In this document: positions 1 through 8,424 of the stretch, in pieces | How positions within the stretch are numbered: position 1 is the stretch's first letter | Layout of the letters: every line of letters starts with the position of its first letter | Origin: an uncultured Lachnospiraceae bacterium | GTDB lineage: Bacteria; Bacillota; Clostridia; Lachnospirales; Lachnospiraceae | Assembly (NCBI GenBank): GCA_900314295.1 | Contig: OMUU01000102.1 | Location: 1-64,000, forward strand | Direction: 5' to 3' | Length of the DNA: 64,000 bases | The notes under the pieces: model-generated | What the model was told of the DNA's origin: nothing | The model's database searches: none | What the model saw: the letters and a program-made list of their open reading frames with translations, nothing else | Made by a program: the position numbers and the translations under genes

Positions 1-29
1 GAAACTAAAAGTAAACTCAACCTCTGCTC

Positions 30-869
30 ATGACTGAAAAGCACAAATATCTTACAATTTCAGAACTGGCAAAGCTTCGGCATACCACAACTGAGACATT
101 GCGTTATTATGATCGGATCGATTTGCTGAAGCCGGATTACGTCTCGCCAGAAACCGGCTACCGGTATTATACGATCTATCAATATGAAAAGCTGGGAACC
201 ATTCTGGAACTTCGCGCGCTTCAAATGCCCTTAAACCAAATTCAGGAATATTTTAATGAACGCAATGTAAAAAAATCAGCGGCGATTCTGCAGCAATATC
301 AGCATGAATTTGAGCAGAAGCTGAAAGAAGATATCCAATTAAATGCGGTTATGAAGGAAAAGCTTTCATATCTTTCACATTTGGACCATCTCGTGCTGAA
401 CAGGGTCTGGGAACAGACATTCCCGGAACGCTATATGATTACATTTTCCAAGCCATCCGGAAACCAGGCCGCCCATGATTATGCCTATACAAAACTGGAA
501 TGGTATCTGAACGAACAGGAGACAGCTCCAATTCTCGCGACAGACAGGGTAGGAGTCTACGCTGATGAAGGCATTCTGGAAAATAGCAGTCATCCGTCCG
601 CTGCATACCCGATGATATTCGTGAAACATCCGAAACAGAAAATGAAATATCTTCAAACGATTCCCCAAGGACGATATGCATGCATGGACTATTCAAATGG
701 ACGATTGGAAACATATCATGAATCCTTTAAGATCATGAAGCAATACCTCCGGGAAAACCATCTTGCTGTAACAGGGCACATCCTGCAATTCTACGTCGTG
801 GATGTCACCCTGACAAATGACCGCAGGGAAACTATTTTACAGATTCAGGTCCCCATACGATCCGTGTGA
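30..869 (+). CDS. MerR-family transcriptional regulator with C-terminal effector-binding-like region
   Basis: The 279-residue protein opens with a MerR-type winged helix (about residues 7-75). It contains the typical run ISELAKL...TLRYYDRIDLLKPDYVSPETGYRYY and then the helix that leads into the dimerisation coiled coil. Residues about 125-275 resemble the GyrI/BmrR-type ligand-binding region (weak, pattern only). Members of this family bend promoters with long -35/-10 spacers and respond to small amphipathic or cationic ligands, often controlling efflux. It stands alone, 88 bases ahead of the PucR gene. No target promoter is recognisable nearby, so ligand and regulon are unknown. The ATG lies only 30 bases from the window edge, so the upstream context is not visible. 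Confidence 0.88.
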   Translation: MTEKHKYLTISELAKLRHTTTETLRYYDRIDLLKPDYVSPETGYRYYTIYQYEKLGTILELRALQMPLNQIQEYFNERNVKKSAAILQQYQHEFEQKLKEDIQLNAVMKEKLSYLSHLDHLVLNRVWEQTFPERYMITFSKPSGNQAAHDYAYTKLEWYLNEQETAPILATDRVGVYADEGILENSSHPSAAYPMIFVKHPKQKMKYLQTIPQGRYACMDYSNGRLETYHESFKIMKQYLRENHLAVTGHILQFYVVDVTLTNDRRETILQIQVPIRSV

Positions 870-957
870 CATGAGATCCGTAAGCACCATTTGACGTCTT
901 GTAAAATAATGCAGTCATATCCGACTATGATCGCTGCCATACCAAGGAGGGCTTGTC

Positions 958-2166
958 GTGAATGTGAATGATCTCATGAATATGCCGGAGTTAAAAGAGG
1001 GTCTTACCCTGATTTCCGGAGAAGCCGGCCTGGACCGCAATATCCGCTGGATTTATTTTGCGGACTGTATCCAATGCGTAAAGGGAAAACAAAATCCTGC
1101 AGACTTTATCCACGGAGAAGAAATTGTAATCATCACAAATGTATCACTGACAGAGCACGATGATGTCGTTCTCTCGCTTATCCAGGCAATGAACCAAAAA
1201 AACATCGCTGCTGTAGTCATCAATCATGGCCAGATTTCCCAACAGGTTTCCGAATACTGCGAACAGATCCATCTGCCTCTTTTTGAACTGTCGGAAAATC
1301 TTCACCTGATCGACTTGTCTCAGATTGTCTGTCGGGAACTTATGCAGGAAGAAAACACCGTCAGTTCAAGAGAACGTCTGTTTTCTGAAATACTGAATAT
1401 GGACGAAATAAATAAAGAGGAAATTCTGGCTCAGGCATCGTATCTCGGTGTTTCTCTTTCCGGACCGTTCTTTGTCGTTGTTTTCCATCTTTACAGCCGC
1501 AAAGACGAAAAAGACCCTTTTCCGTCCCGTCAGCTTTCAGTGGAAACTGCCGCTTTAAAGGCAAGTGTAAAGACTGCATTTCGTCCTTATGTGCCAAAAC
1601 ATATGCTGGTAATGGATCAGATGGATAATGTACTTGCTCTTGTTCCATGGAAAATGCTGAACAGAGAACTCCTGAGCTCTGTCATAGACCAGATCTGCAA
1701 AACCCACACCTCCCATTTTAACCGTATCGTACGGGCAGGTATTGGCCTTCCTTATGAATATCTGGAAGATTTCCGAATCAGTTACAAAGAGGCAAAGGAC
1801 GCCCTTCAGATCCACCGTCTCTTCCCCGACGATAAAACCGATATTTATTATGAGAGCCTTGGAATTTATTCTGTAATAATGCAAATTCACAACGGCAGGT
1901 TTATGGATGAATACATCGATTCCCACCTCGGTCCTTTGATTGCAGCAGACCAGGTTCAGGAAGGAAACCTGCTGCACACCCTTGAGGTATACCTTGCATG
2001 TAATGCAAATGCGAATGATGCGGCAGAGAAGCTCTTTTTGCACAGAAACACCATGCACTACCGCATCAACAAAATTCGAAAAATACTGAATAATAATCTC
2101 ACTGACCTGTCAACCTATCTGGAACTGGAACTTGCCTTCGCGTTTTACCGCTTTCGCAAGCAATGA
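958..2166 (+). CDS. PucR-family transcriptional regulator
   Basis: This 402-residue protein starts at a GTG placed 6 bases after an AAGGAGGG ribosome-binding site. The N-terminal part (about 1-125) has the PucR domain pattern: LMNMPELKEGLTLISG, then DRNIRWIYFADC. The C-terminal end (about 335-400) carries the CdaR/PucR HTH_30 signature LEVYLACNANANDAAEKLFL-HRNTMHYRINKI. PucR in Bacillus activates purine and allantoin catabolic genes under nitrogen limitation, and other family members control amino acid or urea-related catabolism. It sits directly upstream of a nitrogen-type operon (P-II genes, ABC transporter, ureohydrolase), so it is the natural candidate regulator of that operon. That link is inferred from position only. 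Confidence 0.9.
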   Translation: MNVNDLMNMPELKEGLTLISGEAGLDRNIRWIYFADCIQCVKGKQNPADFIHGEEIVIITNVSLTEHDDVVLSLIQAMNQKNIAAVVINHGQISQQVSEYCEQIHLPLFELSENLHLIDLSQIVCRELMQEENTVSSRERLFSEILNMDEINKEEILAQASYLGVSLSGPFFVVVFHLYSRKDEKDPFPSRQLSVETAALKASVKTAFRPYVPKHMLVMDQMDNVLALVPWKMLNRELLSSVIDQICKTHTSHFNRIVRAGIGLPYEYLEDFRISYKEAKDALQIHRLFPDDKTDIYYESLGIYSVIMQIHNGRFMDEYIDSHLGPLIAADQVQEGNLLHTLEVYLACNANANDAAEKLFLHRNTMHYRINKIRKILNNNLTDLSTYLELELAFAFYRFRKQ

Positions 2167-2205
2167 TTGTGATTCGTGCACAATAATCTTTATTCTTCGC
2201 GAACA

Positions 2206-2234
2206 TTGTAAAGAACAAGATGGGATCTTATAAT
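2206..2234 (+). promoter_or_regulatory. Predicted sigma-A promoter of the P-II/ABC operon
   Basis: TTGTAA (2206-2211) and a perfect TATAAT (2229-2234) are separated by 17 bases. Transcription would begin near 2241. That is upstream of the terminator-like hairpin at 2264-2295, so the hairpin would be part of the leader of the first P-II gene. Confidence 0.6.
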
Positions 2235-2263
2235 CACTGTAATGACAGAAATCTTTAAAGGCA

Positions 2264-2295
2264 AAGGCGCCGGACATTCGTCCGACGCCTTTTTT
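2264..2295 (+). terminator. Intrinsic terminator or attenuator ahead of the P-II genes
   Basis: Arms AAGGCG-C-CGGAC and GTCCG-A-CGCCTT form an 11-bp stem with one C/A mismatch, a four-base ATTC loop and a T run. It can end pucR transcription. It also lies between the predicted promoter at 2206-2234 and the first P-II gene, so it could act as an attenuator. Confidence 0.75.
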
Positions 2296-2329
2296 GTTCC
2301 GTTCCGTCTAAAAAAGGAGGAAAATTATT

Positions 2330-2656
2330 ATGAAGATGATTAAAGCTATCGTCAGACCGGAAAAAGCGGCCCTTGTGCTTGATAAATTATGCGATGCGGG
2401 ATTTCGTGCGGCAACCAAGTTCAGCATCCTCGGGAGAGGAAAGCAGAGAGGTCTTAAGGTCGAGGATGTTTATTACGATGAAATTCCGAAAGAAATGATC
2501 ATGCTTGTCGTAGAAGACAGCGATGCAGATAAGGTTGTGGACATCATCAAGGAAGAAGCGCGGACAAGTGAAGAAGGCTACTTCGGAGACGGTAAAATAT
2601 TTGTCCAGGACGTAGAAAGAGCCATCACTGTAAGCGTTGGCAAGGAAGAGCTTTGA
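2330..2656 (+). CDS. P-II family nitrogen regulator, NifI1 type
   Basis: This 108-residue protein has the P-II fold pattern: MKMIKAIVRPEK at the start, a T-loop region with GRGKQRGLKVEDVYYDEIPK, and a C-terminal GDGKIFV...VERAITV. The GRGKQ(R/K)GL and DEIPK stretches and the short length are those of NifI1 proteins, which in archaea and clostridia act with NifI2 on nitrogenase. P-II proteins sense 2-oxoglutarate and ATP/ADP and gate enzymes or transporters. The gene has a strong AAAGGAGG site and lies 12 bases before a second P-II gene of the NifI2 type. No nif genes are visible, and the operon instead encodes an ABC transporter. The partner protein is therefore unknown; the transporter ATPase is the simplest candidate. 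Confidence 0.93.
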   Translation: MKMIKAIVRPEKAALVLDKLCDAGFRAATKFSILGRGKQRGLKVEDVYYDEIPKEMIMLVVEDSDADKVVDIIKEEARTSEEGYFGDGKIFVQDVERAITVSVGKEEL

Positions 2657-2668
2657 GGGGGTATCTGC

Positions 2669-3025
2669 ATGAAAGAGATCATGATAATCGTCAGACCAAG
2701 GCGTTACTTTAAAACCAAGGAGATTCTCAGTGAAAACCGCTTCTATGCCATGAGTACAAAAGAGGTACTTGGTCGGGGAAAGAATACCGTAAAATATATG
2801 TCGGCTGATGAAAAGCAGACCTATAACGCGGCATATGAAAATTCTCTGGTTGCCAAAAAGATGATCGAAATGGTCGTCCGGGATGAAGATGTTGACAAAA
2901 TTATAGAACTGGTCCTTCAGGTTAATAAGACCGGAAATGAGGGTGACGGAAAAATTTTTGTTCTTCCCATGAATAACAGCTACCGGATTCATACCGGCGA
3001 AAGCGGAAATGATGCATTGATCTGA
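2669..3025 (+). CDS. P-II family nitrogen regulator, NifI2 type
   Basis: The 118-residue protein begins MKEIMIIVRPRRYFKTKEIL and has a long T-loop region with VLGRGKNTVKYMSAD...YENSLVAKKMIEMVV. It ends with VNKTGNEGDGKIFVLPMNNSYRIHTGE. The (V/I)NxTGNxGDGKIFVLP block is typical of NifI2, the partner of NifI1. It follows the NifI1-type gene by 12 bases, and the permease gene begins 12 bases after it, so the three genes are almost certainly co-transcribed. NifI1 and NifI2 form a hetero-oligomer in known systems, and the same is expected here. The target of this pair cannot be nitrogenase from anything visible in the window. Confidence 0.93.
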   Translation: MKEIMIIVRPRRYFKTKEILSENRFYAMSTKEVLGRGKNTVKYMSADEKQTYNAAYENSLVAKKMIEMVVRDEDVDKIIELVLQVNKTGNEGDGKIFVLPMNNSYRIHTGESGNDALI

Positions 3026-3037
3026 GAGGTGATGGAT

Positions 3038-3835
3038 ATGAAACCAAAAAAGGACAGAGGCGATTTCCGACTGCGGAAAGAAATCACGCACAAGCGCTAC
3101 ATGACAACAGCAGTCATTACATTTATCGTGATCTTTGCCATCTGGGAAATAATTTCAGCGAGCGGCCGAGTAAAATCGCTTTTTCTTCCGTCTCCAATAA
3201 AAGTTCTGGAAGACCTCGTCGACAAGGCAAAAGACGGATCCCTCTGGACTGACATGGGATACAGCGTTTTCCGCGTAACAATGGGGTTTCTTCTCTCCGT
3301 TGTTCTCGGCGTTCCGCTTGGAATTCTCGCAGGAAGTTTCAAGAAGGCAGAAGCAATTATTGCTCCCATCTGTGAATTTATCCGTTACATGCCCGTCCCT
3401 GCTTTTGTCCCGCTGGTAATGGTATGGTGCGGCATCGGTGAACAGGCAAAAATCATAATTGTCTTTCTCGGTTGTTTTTTCCAGCTTGTCCTGATGATTG
3501 CGGACGATACCATGTCCGTTTCGGATGATCTGCTTTCTTCTGCTTATACTTTGGGAACGACCAGATGGACAACTATCACAAAGGTTCTGATTCCTGCCAT
3601 GGCTCCGAAGATGATGCTGACACTGCGGATGATGATCGGATGGGGCTGGACATACCTGACTGTCGCAGAGCTGGTTGCCTCAAGCTCCGGATTAGGATAC
3701 TCCATTCTGAAAGCGCAAAGATTCCTTCATACACAGAGTATCTTTTCGGGAATCCTTGTAATCGGTCTTCTGGGACTTCTGACAGACCGCCTGTTTGCCC
3801 TGGCAATCAAGAAGCTCTTTCCGTGGGCAGAGTAA
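3038..3835 (+). CDS. ABC transporter permease, NitT/TauT (SsuC-like) family
   Basis: An integral membrane permease of about 265 residues. The start chosen is the ATG at 3038, 8 bases after GAGAGG; a GTG in frame at 3029 overlaps that site. It has about six hydrophobic segments. The cytoplasmic coupling loop contains ...DDTMSVSDDLLSSAYTLGTTRWTTITKVLIPAMAPKM, matching the EAA-type motif of BPD_transp_1 permeases of the nitrate/sulfonate/taurine group. It would form the channel with the ATPase at 3926 and the lipoprotein at 6978. The substrate is not readable from sequence; the operon context points to a nitrogen compound. Relatives of this group include nitrate, taurine, alkanesulfonate, pyrimidine-precursor and guanidine importers. 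Confidence 0.92.
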   Translation: MKPKKDRGDFRLRKEITHKRYMTTAVITFIVIFAIWEIISASGRVKSLFLPSPIKVLEDLVDKAKDGSLWTDMGYSVFRVTMGFLLSVVLGVPLGILAGSFKKAEAIIAPICEFIRYMPVPAFVPLVMVWCGIGEQAKIIIVFLGCFFQLVLMIADDTMSVSDDLLSSAYTLGTTRWTTITKVLIPAMAPKMMLTLRMMIGWGWTYLTVAELVASSSGLGYSILKAQRFLHTQSIFSGILVIGLLGLLTDRLFALAIKKLFPWAE

Positions 3836-3925
3836 ACAGAGCTCGCCCGATCCTTCGATCCCTTCATCAGATCGGGACATGAATAGAATATCGGACTACA
3901 TCTGAAAAACCGGGGAGGTTCTTTT

Positions 3926-4759
3926 ATGACACGCAAACAACAAGGACTAAAGGATGATCATGCGGGACATCCGCTTACCGCCCATGTCGCAAGCAGCAAA
4001 ATAATGGCGGATGGAATCGACAAAATATATACCGATGGAAAAAAACAGACACTCGCATTGAAGGATGTCAGTATCGACATCAAGGATAATGATTTCTGCT
4101 GTATTGTCGGCCCTTCAGGCTGTGGAAAATCTACATTACTGCGTATGCTTGCCGGCCTGGACTTCCCAACCAGCGGAAAAATAATCATTGATGACAGACA
4201 GGTTACCGGACCGGGTCCGGACAGGGGCATGGTATTTCAGACCTATACACTTTTCCCCTGGATGTCTGTGGAGGACAATATCAAATTCGGTCTGAAGATC
4301 AAGAATATGCCAAAGGATGAGCAGCAGGCCATCGCGGATCGATATCTGAAAATTATCGGACTTCAGAAATTCGCAAAAGCATATCCCAAGGAACTGTCCG
4401 GAGGAATGAAACAAAGAGTCGCGATTGCAAGAGCACTGGCAAATCAGCCGGAGGTCCTTCTGATGGATGAACCCTTCGGAGCACTGGATCCCCATACCAA
4501 ATCCATGATGCAGCTTTTGCTTCGTGAGATCTGGGAACAGGAACATCCAACCGTTGTTTTCATAACACATGACATCGATGAAGCGGTATTTCTGGCAAAT
4601 AAGATTTATGTCATGAGTGCCAGACCCGGAAGAGTCATAAAAGATGTCGAGGTGAGACTTCCTCATAAACGGGAACTTCCTCTGAAGGACACTCCTGAAT
4701 TTATCGAGATCAGAAAAAATATCAATCATCTCCTCTACAATACAGACGAGGAGGCATAA
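3926..4759 (+). CDS. ABC transporter ATP-binding protein, NitT/TauT family
   Basis: A nucleotide-binding subunit of 277 residues. It has Walker A GPSGCGKST at residues 62-70, a Q-loop in MVFQTYTLFPWMSVEDN, the signature LSGGMKQR and Walker B LLMDEPFGALD, followed by the H-loop in VVFITHDIDEA. The first 25 or so residues, before KIMADGIDKIYTDG, form an unusual polar extension relative to SsuB/TauB. The gene starts 91 bases after the permease, and that gap holds a short CCCGATC/GATCGGG hairpin. The alcohol dehydrogenase gene begins 2 bases after its stop codon. In some nitrate transporters P-II acts on the ATPase, so this subunit is a reasonable but unproven target for the two P-II proteins upstream. 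Confidence 0.94.
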   Translation: MTRKQQGLKDDHAGHPLTAHVASSKIMADGIDKIYTDGKKQTLALKDVSIDIKDNDFCCIVGPSGCGKSTLLRMLAGLDFPTSGKIIIDDRQVTGPGPDRGMVFQTYTLFPWMSVEDNIKFGLKIKNMPKDEQQAIADRYLKIIGLQKFAKAYPKELSGGMKQRVAIARALANQPEVLLMDEPFGALDPHTKSMMQLLLREIWEQEHPTVVFITHDIDEAVFLANKIYVMSARPGRVIKDVEVRLPHKRELPLKDTPEFIEIRKNINHLLYNTDEEA

Positions 4760-4761
4760 CA

Positions 4762-5913
4762 ATGGAAAATTTTCGAATGGTATATACCGGCTCTTCCTAC
4801 TTTGGCAAGGGCACAAGAACAGCTCTTCTGACAGAAATAAAAAAAAGAGGCTTCCGGAAAGTCATGGTGGTAACAGACCCCGGAATTGAGAGATGCGGGA
4901 TCACCGAAAAAGTCACTGATGTGCTTAAAAATGGCAGCATTCCATATACTGTATTCGACAGAATCAAGCCTAACCCGACCATAGAAAATGTTCAGGACGG
5001 TCTTTCTTCCTTTGAAGCCGAAAAGGCCGATCTGCTGGTAGCCGTCGGCGGAGGATCTGTCATAGATACCGCAAAAGCGATAGCTATCATCGCAAATAAT
5101 CCGGAAAACCGTGACGTCATTTCCCTGGAAGGAATTGACAAAAACAAGAAGCCCGGCATCCCGATCATTGCCTTTCCGACAACAGCCGGCACCGGCTCGG
5201 AAACGACCATGGATTATGTCATTACCAATACAAAAGAAAAAAGGAAAATGTCCTGCATGAGTTCCACCGGTGTTCCGGTAGCGGCTATTCTGGACACCGA
5301 ACTGATGGCAGGACTTCCTGTCCGGATGTCCGCGGCGACTGGAATGGATGCGCTGACACATGCCGTTGAATCCTATCTTGCCAAAGGAGCAAATATTTTC
5401 TCAGAAACGCTATCCATAAGGGCAGTTTCGCTGATTGCCGAATATCTTCCGAAGGTGATTGAAAATCCCTCCGATCTTGACGCAAGGATGACTGTCGCGG
5501 TAGCAGAATATTTTGCCGGAATGAGTTTTACAAATGCCGGCCTCGGCATTGTGCATTCCATGGCCCACCCGCTCAGCGCTTTTTATGACATTCCCCATGG
5601 AGTGGCAAATGCACTGATACTTCCCTATGTGCTTGCTTTTAATTCCTCGGCATGCCCGGATAAAATGCCAAAGCTTTTAAATGCTTTTTGCCCGGATTAC
5701 GTCGGTGATGAAGATCCGGCTGAAATATGCTGCGCGAGGATACGAGCACTTAACCAAATGGCCGGACTTCCGTCAACTCTTCACGAGATCGGTGTAAAAC
5801 CGGAAGATATCGATCTTCTTGCTCTGTCGGCCTTCAAGGATGTTGCTACCCTTGACAACCCAAGACCTGTCATCATCGATGATCTGAAAAAACTGTATCA
5901 GCAAATGTTCTGA
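4762..5913 (+). CDS. Iron-containing (group III) alcohol dehydrogenase
   Basis: The 383-residue protein has the NAD(P)-binding signature VAVGGGSVIDTAKAIA (about 92-107) and PTTAGTGSE. Its metal-site region has D and H in GMDALTHAVESY, then HSMAHPLSAFYDIPHG, all as in FucO/propanediol-dehydrogenase-like enzymes. Group III dehydrogenases reduce aldehydes or oxidise alcohols using Fe(II) or another divalent metal. Start and upstream stop are 2 bases apart, so it is translationally tied to the transporter ATPase. Its role in an otherwise nitrogen-uptake operon is unclear. It could handle an aldehyde left after amine removal from the imported compound, but nothing in the sequence fixes the substrate. 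Confidence 0.93.
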   Translation: MENFRMVYTGSSYFGKGTRTALLTEIKKRGFRKVMVVTDPGIERCGITEKVTDVLKNGSIPYTVFDRIKPNPTIENVQDGLSSFEAEKADLLVAVGGGSVIDTAKAIAIIANNPENRDVISLEGIDKNKKPGIPIIAFPTTAGTGSETTMDYVITNTKEKRKMSCMSSTGVPVAAILDTELMAGLPVRMSAATGMDALTHAVESYLAKGANIFSETLSIRAVSLIAEYLPKVIENPSDLDARMTVAVAEYFAGMSFTNAGLGIVHSMAHPLSAFYDIPHGVANALILPYVLAFNSSACPDKMPKLLNAFCPDYVGDEDPAEICCARIRALNQMAGLPSTLHEIGVKPEDIDLLALSAFKDVATLDNPRPVIIDDLKKLYQQMF

Positions 5914-5996
5914 GATTGTAAAGCACCATAAACAGCTTCAAATTATTTGTTTATAAAAAATGCTTTGGAAAATATTTTGAGAGGAGAATTTTTATC

Positions 5997-6896
5997 ATGG
6001 AATATAACGTTCAGAAGCATCTCCATTATGGAGGAATCGCAAGTTATAACGGATATCCTGTTACACAGGATGTAACCGATGCCGATGTTGTTGTAATGGG
6101 CGTTCCTTTTGATTCCGGTGTAACAAACCGTCCGGGCGCCAGACTTGGTCCCCGCGCGATCCGCATGCAGAGCCAGCTGGCATGTTGTTTTAAATACCCG
6201 TGGGACTACAAACTTGACGACAAATTAAAAATCGTGGATTACGGAGATGTCGGATACTACGTAGGACCTAAAACAACAGAGGTTATGCTGCAGGAGACCC
6301 ACGATCATGCCAAAAAGATATTGAGTGCCGACTGCCGTCTTCTTACACTTGGCGGTGATCATACCATCCCCTACGGAATGGTGAGAGCAGCGCATGAAGT
6401 CTATGGAAAGCTGGCGCTTCTCCATTTTGACTCTCATCAGGACAGTACACCAAGCACAGACGGCAATGTTTCTCATGCGAACTTTGCTTATGATCTCCAG
6501 GCAGAGGGATGTATCGATCCCTCTCATTCGGCACAGGTATTTATCCGAACGGAAATGACCGAATGCGGATATCATATTTTTTACGCACAGGACGCGGTGT
6601 TTATGCATATGGAGGATCTGGCCGCAAAGATCAAGGCAATCATCGGTGACATGCCGGTATATCTTACCTTTGATATAGACTCTCTGGATCCGTCTGCCGC
6701 CCCCGGAACAGGAACCCCGGTTATCGGCGGTCCTTCCACCGCTCAAATGAGAAAACTTCTGCACGCATTAAAAGGAATAAAAGTCGTCGCTTCCGACCTT
6801 GTGGAGGTTCTTCCGGCGTACGACTCCAGTGAGATCACTGCTCTTGCGGCTGCGCAGATCTCTCAGGATCTGATATATCTTATGGACTGGAAATAA
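5997..6896 (+). CDS. Ureohydrolase family enzyme (agmatinase-like; substrate uncertain)
   Basis: The 299-residue protein belongs to the arginase/agmatinase family. All six metal ligands are visible: H122 in LGGDH, D145, H147 and D149 in HFDSHQD, and D226 and D228 in TFDIDSLDP. The block DMPVYLTFDID and the C-terminal VEVLPAYDSSEITALAAA resemble bacterial agmatinase. These enzymes hydrolyse a guanidino group and release urea. The first metal loop reads DSHQDS rather than the common DAHTDT, so the substrate may differ from agmatine. In cyanobacteria a ureohydrolase next to a NitT/TauT transporter is a nickel-dependent guanidine hydrolase (established knowledge). The same pairing here makes guanidine a candidate, but the HypA/HypB-like nickel helpers found there are absent. 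Agmatine or a guanidino acid remain possible. Confidence 0.88.
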   Translation: MEYNVQKHLHYGGIASYNGYPVTQDVTDADVVVMGVPFDSGVTNRPGARLGPRAIRMQSQLACCFKYPWDYKLDDKLKIVDYGDVGYYVGPKTTEVMLQETHDHAKKILSADCRLLTLGGDHTIPYGMVRAAHEVYGKLALLHFDSHQDSTPSTDGNVSHANFAYDLQAEGCIDPSHSAQVFIRTEMTECGYHIFYAQDAVFMHMEDLAAKIKAIIGDMPVYLTFDIDSLDPSAAPGTGTPVIGGPSTAQMRKLLHALKGIKVVASDLVEVLPAYDSSEITALAAAQISQDLIYLMDWK

Positions 6897-6977
6897 AAAA
6901 CGTATCCATTTCGGCAATCCTCACAATAAGTAAAAAGAAACAAGAACATACAATGCGATAAGAAAGGAGTGCCTTCT

Positions 6978-8075
6978 ATGAAAAACAAACTTACCGCCAT
7001 TCTGCTTACCGGTATCATGACAGTATCTCTTGCTGCCTGCGGATCTGCCTCTTCTTCAAGCGAAAAACCTGCCGATTCAGATTCCTCCGCGGCCGTTTCT
7101 CAATCGGCTGTTCAGAGTTCTTCCACGGGAACTGCTTCGGACACAAAATCGAAAGATGGTAAACTTACCGAAGTGACACTTGGAACCACATCCTGGCCGA
7201 CAAATATGTTTTATTACCTTGCGGACGAAAAAGGCTTCTTTGAAGAGAACGGCGTAAAGGTAAAAATACAGGACTTCTCTTCAACGACAGAAAGTACGAA
7301 CGCATTTGTCGGCGGAAAACTGGATTTTGTAACCTTCGCCTCCTCTGAGACAATCTCGCCGTTTGAAGAAGGTGCGGACTATAAAATTGTAATGGAGTCC
7401 GATAAATCAAACGGCTGTGAAGGTCTGGTCGCAACATCTGATATCAAGTCCATTAAGGATTTGAAGGGAAAAACCGTCGCGACACAGATGTACAGCGTAG
7501 ACCACATGCTGCTTCTCACCTTATTGAATAATAACGGAATGTCTCAGGACGATATCAATCTTGTGGATATGTCTATTCAGGAGGCCGGAAATGCCTTCGT
7601 CGCAGGACAGTGTGATGCAGCATGTATCTGGGATCCCTATTTCTCACAGGCAAAGGCTGCCGGCGGAAATGTCCTGTTTTCTTCCGCAGACAACCCGGAT
7701 TTGATTACCGATGTTCTCGGAGCGTCCTCCGATATGTGTGAAAATCACCCGGATGCCGTAAAAGGAGTCATCAAAGGCTTTATGGAAGCGGTTGACTACT
7801 GGAAAAGCAACCCTGATGAATCAAACGAATACATGGGCAAAAAGCTTGGTGTAGATGCAGATGAATTCAAATCAGAAATGGATGGTCTCATCATCCCGAC
7901 GATGGACGAAGAAGTAACTGCATTTACAAAAGCGGATGATTACAGCTACTGGGGCTATACGCAGAATGAAGTACGGGATTTCATGTACAAACTTGGTGCT
8001 CTCAGCACGAAAGACAAGGACTGCGGTGATATGATCGACAGCAGTTTTGTAGAGGAACTGGCAAAGCAGAGCTGA
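6978..8075 (+). CDS. ABC transporter substrate-binding lipoprotein, NMT1/TauA-like
   Basis: A secreted lipoprotein of about 365 residues. The start is the ATG at 6978, 8 bases after AAAGGAG; an in-frame GTG at 6969 overlaps that site. The signal peptide MKNKLTAILLTGIMTVSLAAC ends in a lipobox (LAAC). A Ser-rich linker follows up to about residue 60. The rest matches NitT/TauT binding proteins: ADEKGFFEENGVKVK, then FVGGKLDFVTFASSE, IKDLKGKTVA and AGQCDAACIWDPY. It is the last gene of the P-II/ABC operon, 81 bases after the ureohydrolase, and is followed by a strong terminator. The usual NitT operon places this gene first; here it is at the end. Confidence 0.93.
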   Translation: MKNKLTAILLTGIMTVSLAACGSASSSSEKPADSDSSAAVSQSAVQSSSTGTASDTKSKDGKLTEVTLGTTSWPTNMFYYLADEKGFFEENGVKVKIQDFSSTTESTNAFVGGKLDFVTFASSETISPFEEGADYKIVMESDKSNGCEGLVATSDIKSIKDLKGKTVATQMYSVDHMLLLTLLNNNGMSQDDINLVDMSIQEAGNAFVAGQCDAACIWDPYFSQAKAAGGNVLFSSADNPDLITDVLGASSDMCENHPDAVKGVIKGFMEAVDYWKSNPDESNEYMGKKLGVDADEFKSEMDGLIIPTMDEEVTAFTKADDYSYWGYTQNEVRDFMYKLGALSTKDKDCGDMIDSSFVEELAKQS

Positions 8076-8124
8076 CATTCAACACCTTACCACATCAGAA
8101 AAAAATTGCATAAATTTTAAGCAG

Positions 8125-8172
8125 AACCGGCGTGTAAAACTATGAGAAATTATTGTTTACACACCGGTTTTT
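8125..8172 (+). terminator. Intrinsic terminator of the P-II/ABC operon
   Basis: Arms AACCGG-C-GTGTAAA (8125-8138) and TTTACAC-A-CCGGTT (8156-8169) form a 13-bp stem with one mismatch, followed by a T run to 8172. Confidence 0.85.
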
Positions 8173-8424
8173 GGTTTCCTTCTTCCGGATAGCTGTATTC
8201 CCGTCAGTATCACACCTCATATGCCCTGTTAGCTGTACAGAAATTATGTTTGTATACAGTATACATAACGTTGTATTGACGCTTTCATTGTACGTATTTT
8301 TGCATATATAACCTGTCATAATACAAACATCACCAACTATAAAAATCGAAAGAGACATTAATATAAACCTGAGCAGCTCTTCACTCATCTGTTTTTCGTC
8401 TGCGTTTTTAAAGGAGGTTGTCAT
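8173..8424. other. Intergenic stretch without a recognisable gene
   Basis: This AT-rich spacer lies between the operon terminator and a small gene. No convincing reading frame with a ribosome-binding site, RNA gene or repeat was seen. A long open frame on the minus strand across 8140-8679 lacks a good start site, covers a better small gene on the + strand, and resembles nothing known. Confidence 0.5.

Noticed and set aside
5914..5996. Guanidine riboswitch ahead of the ureohydrolase
   Set aside because: The 83-base gap shows none of the conserved ykkC-type elements.
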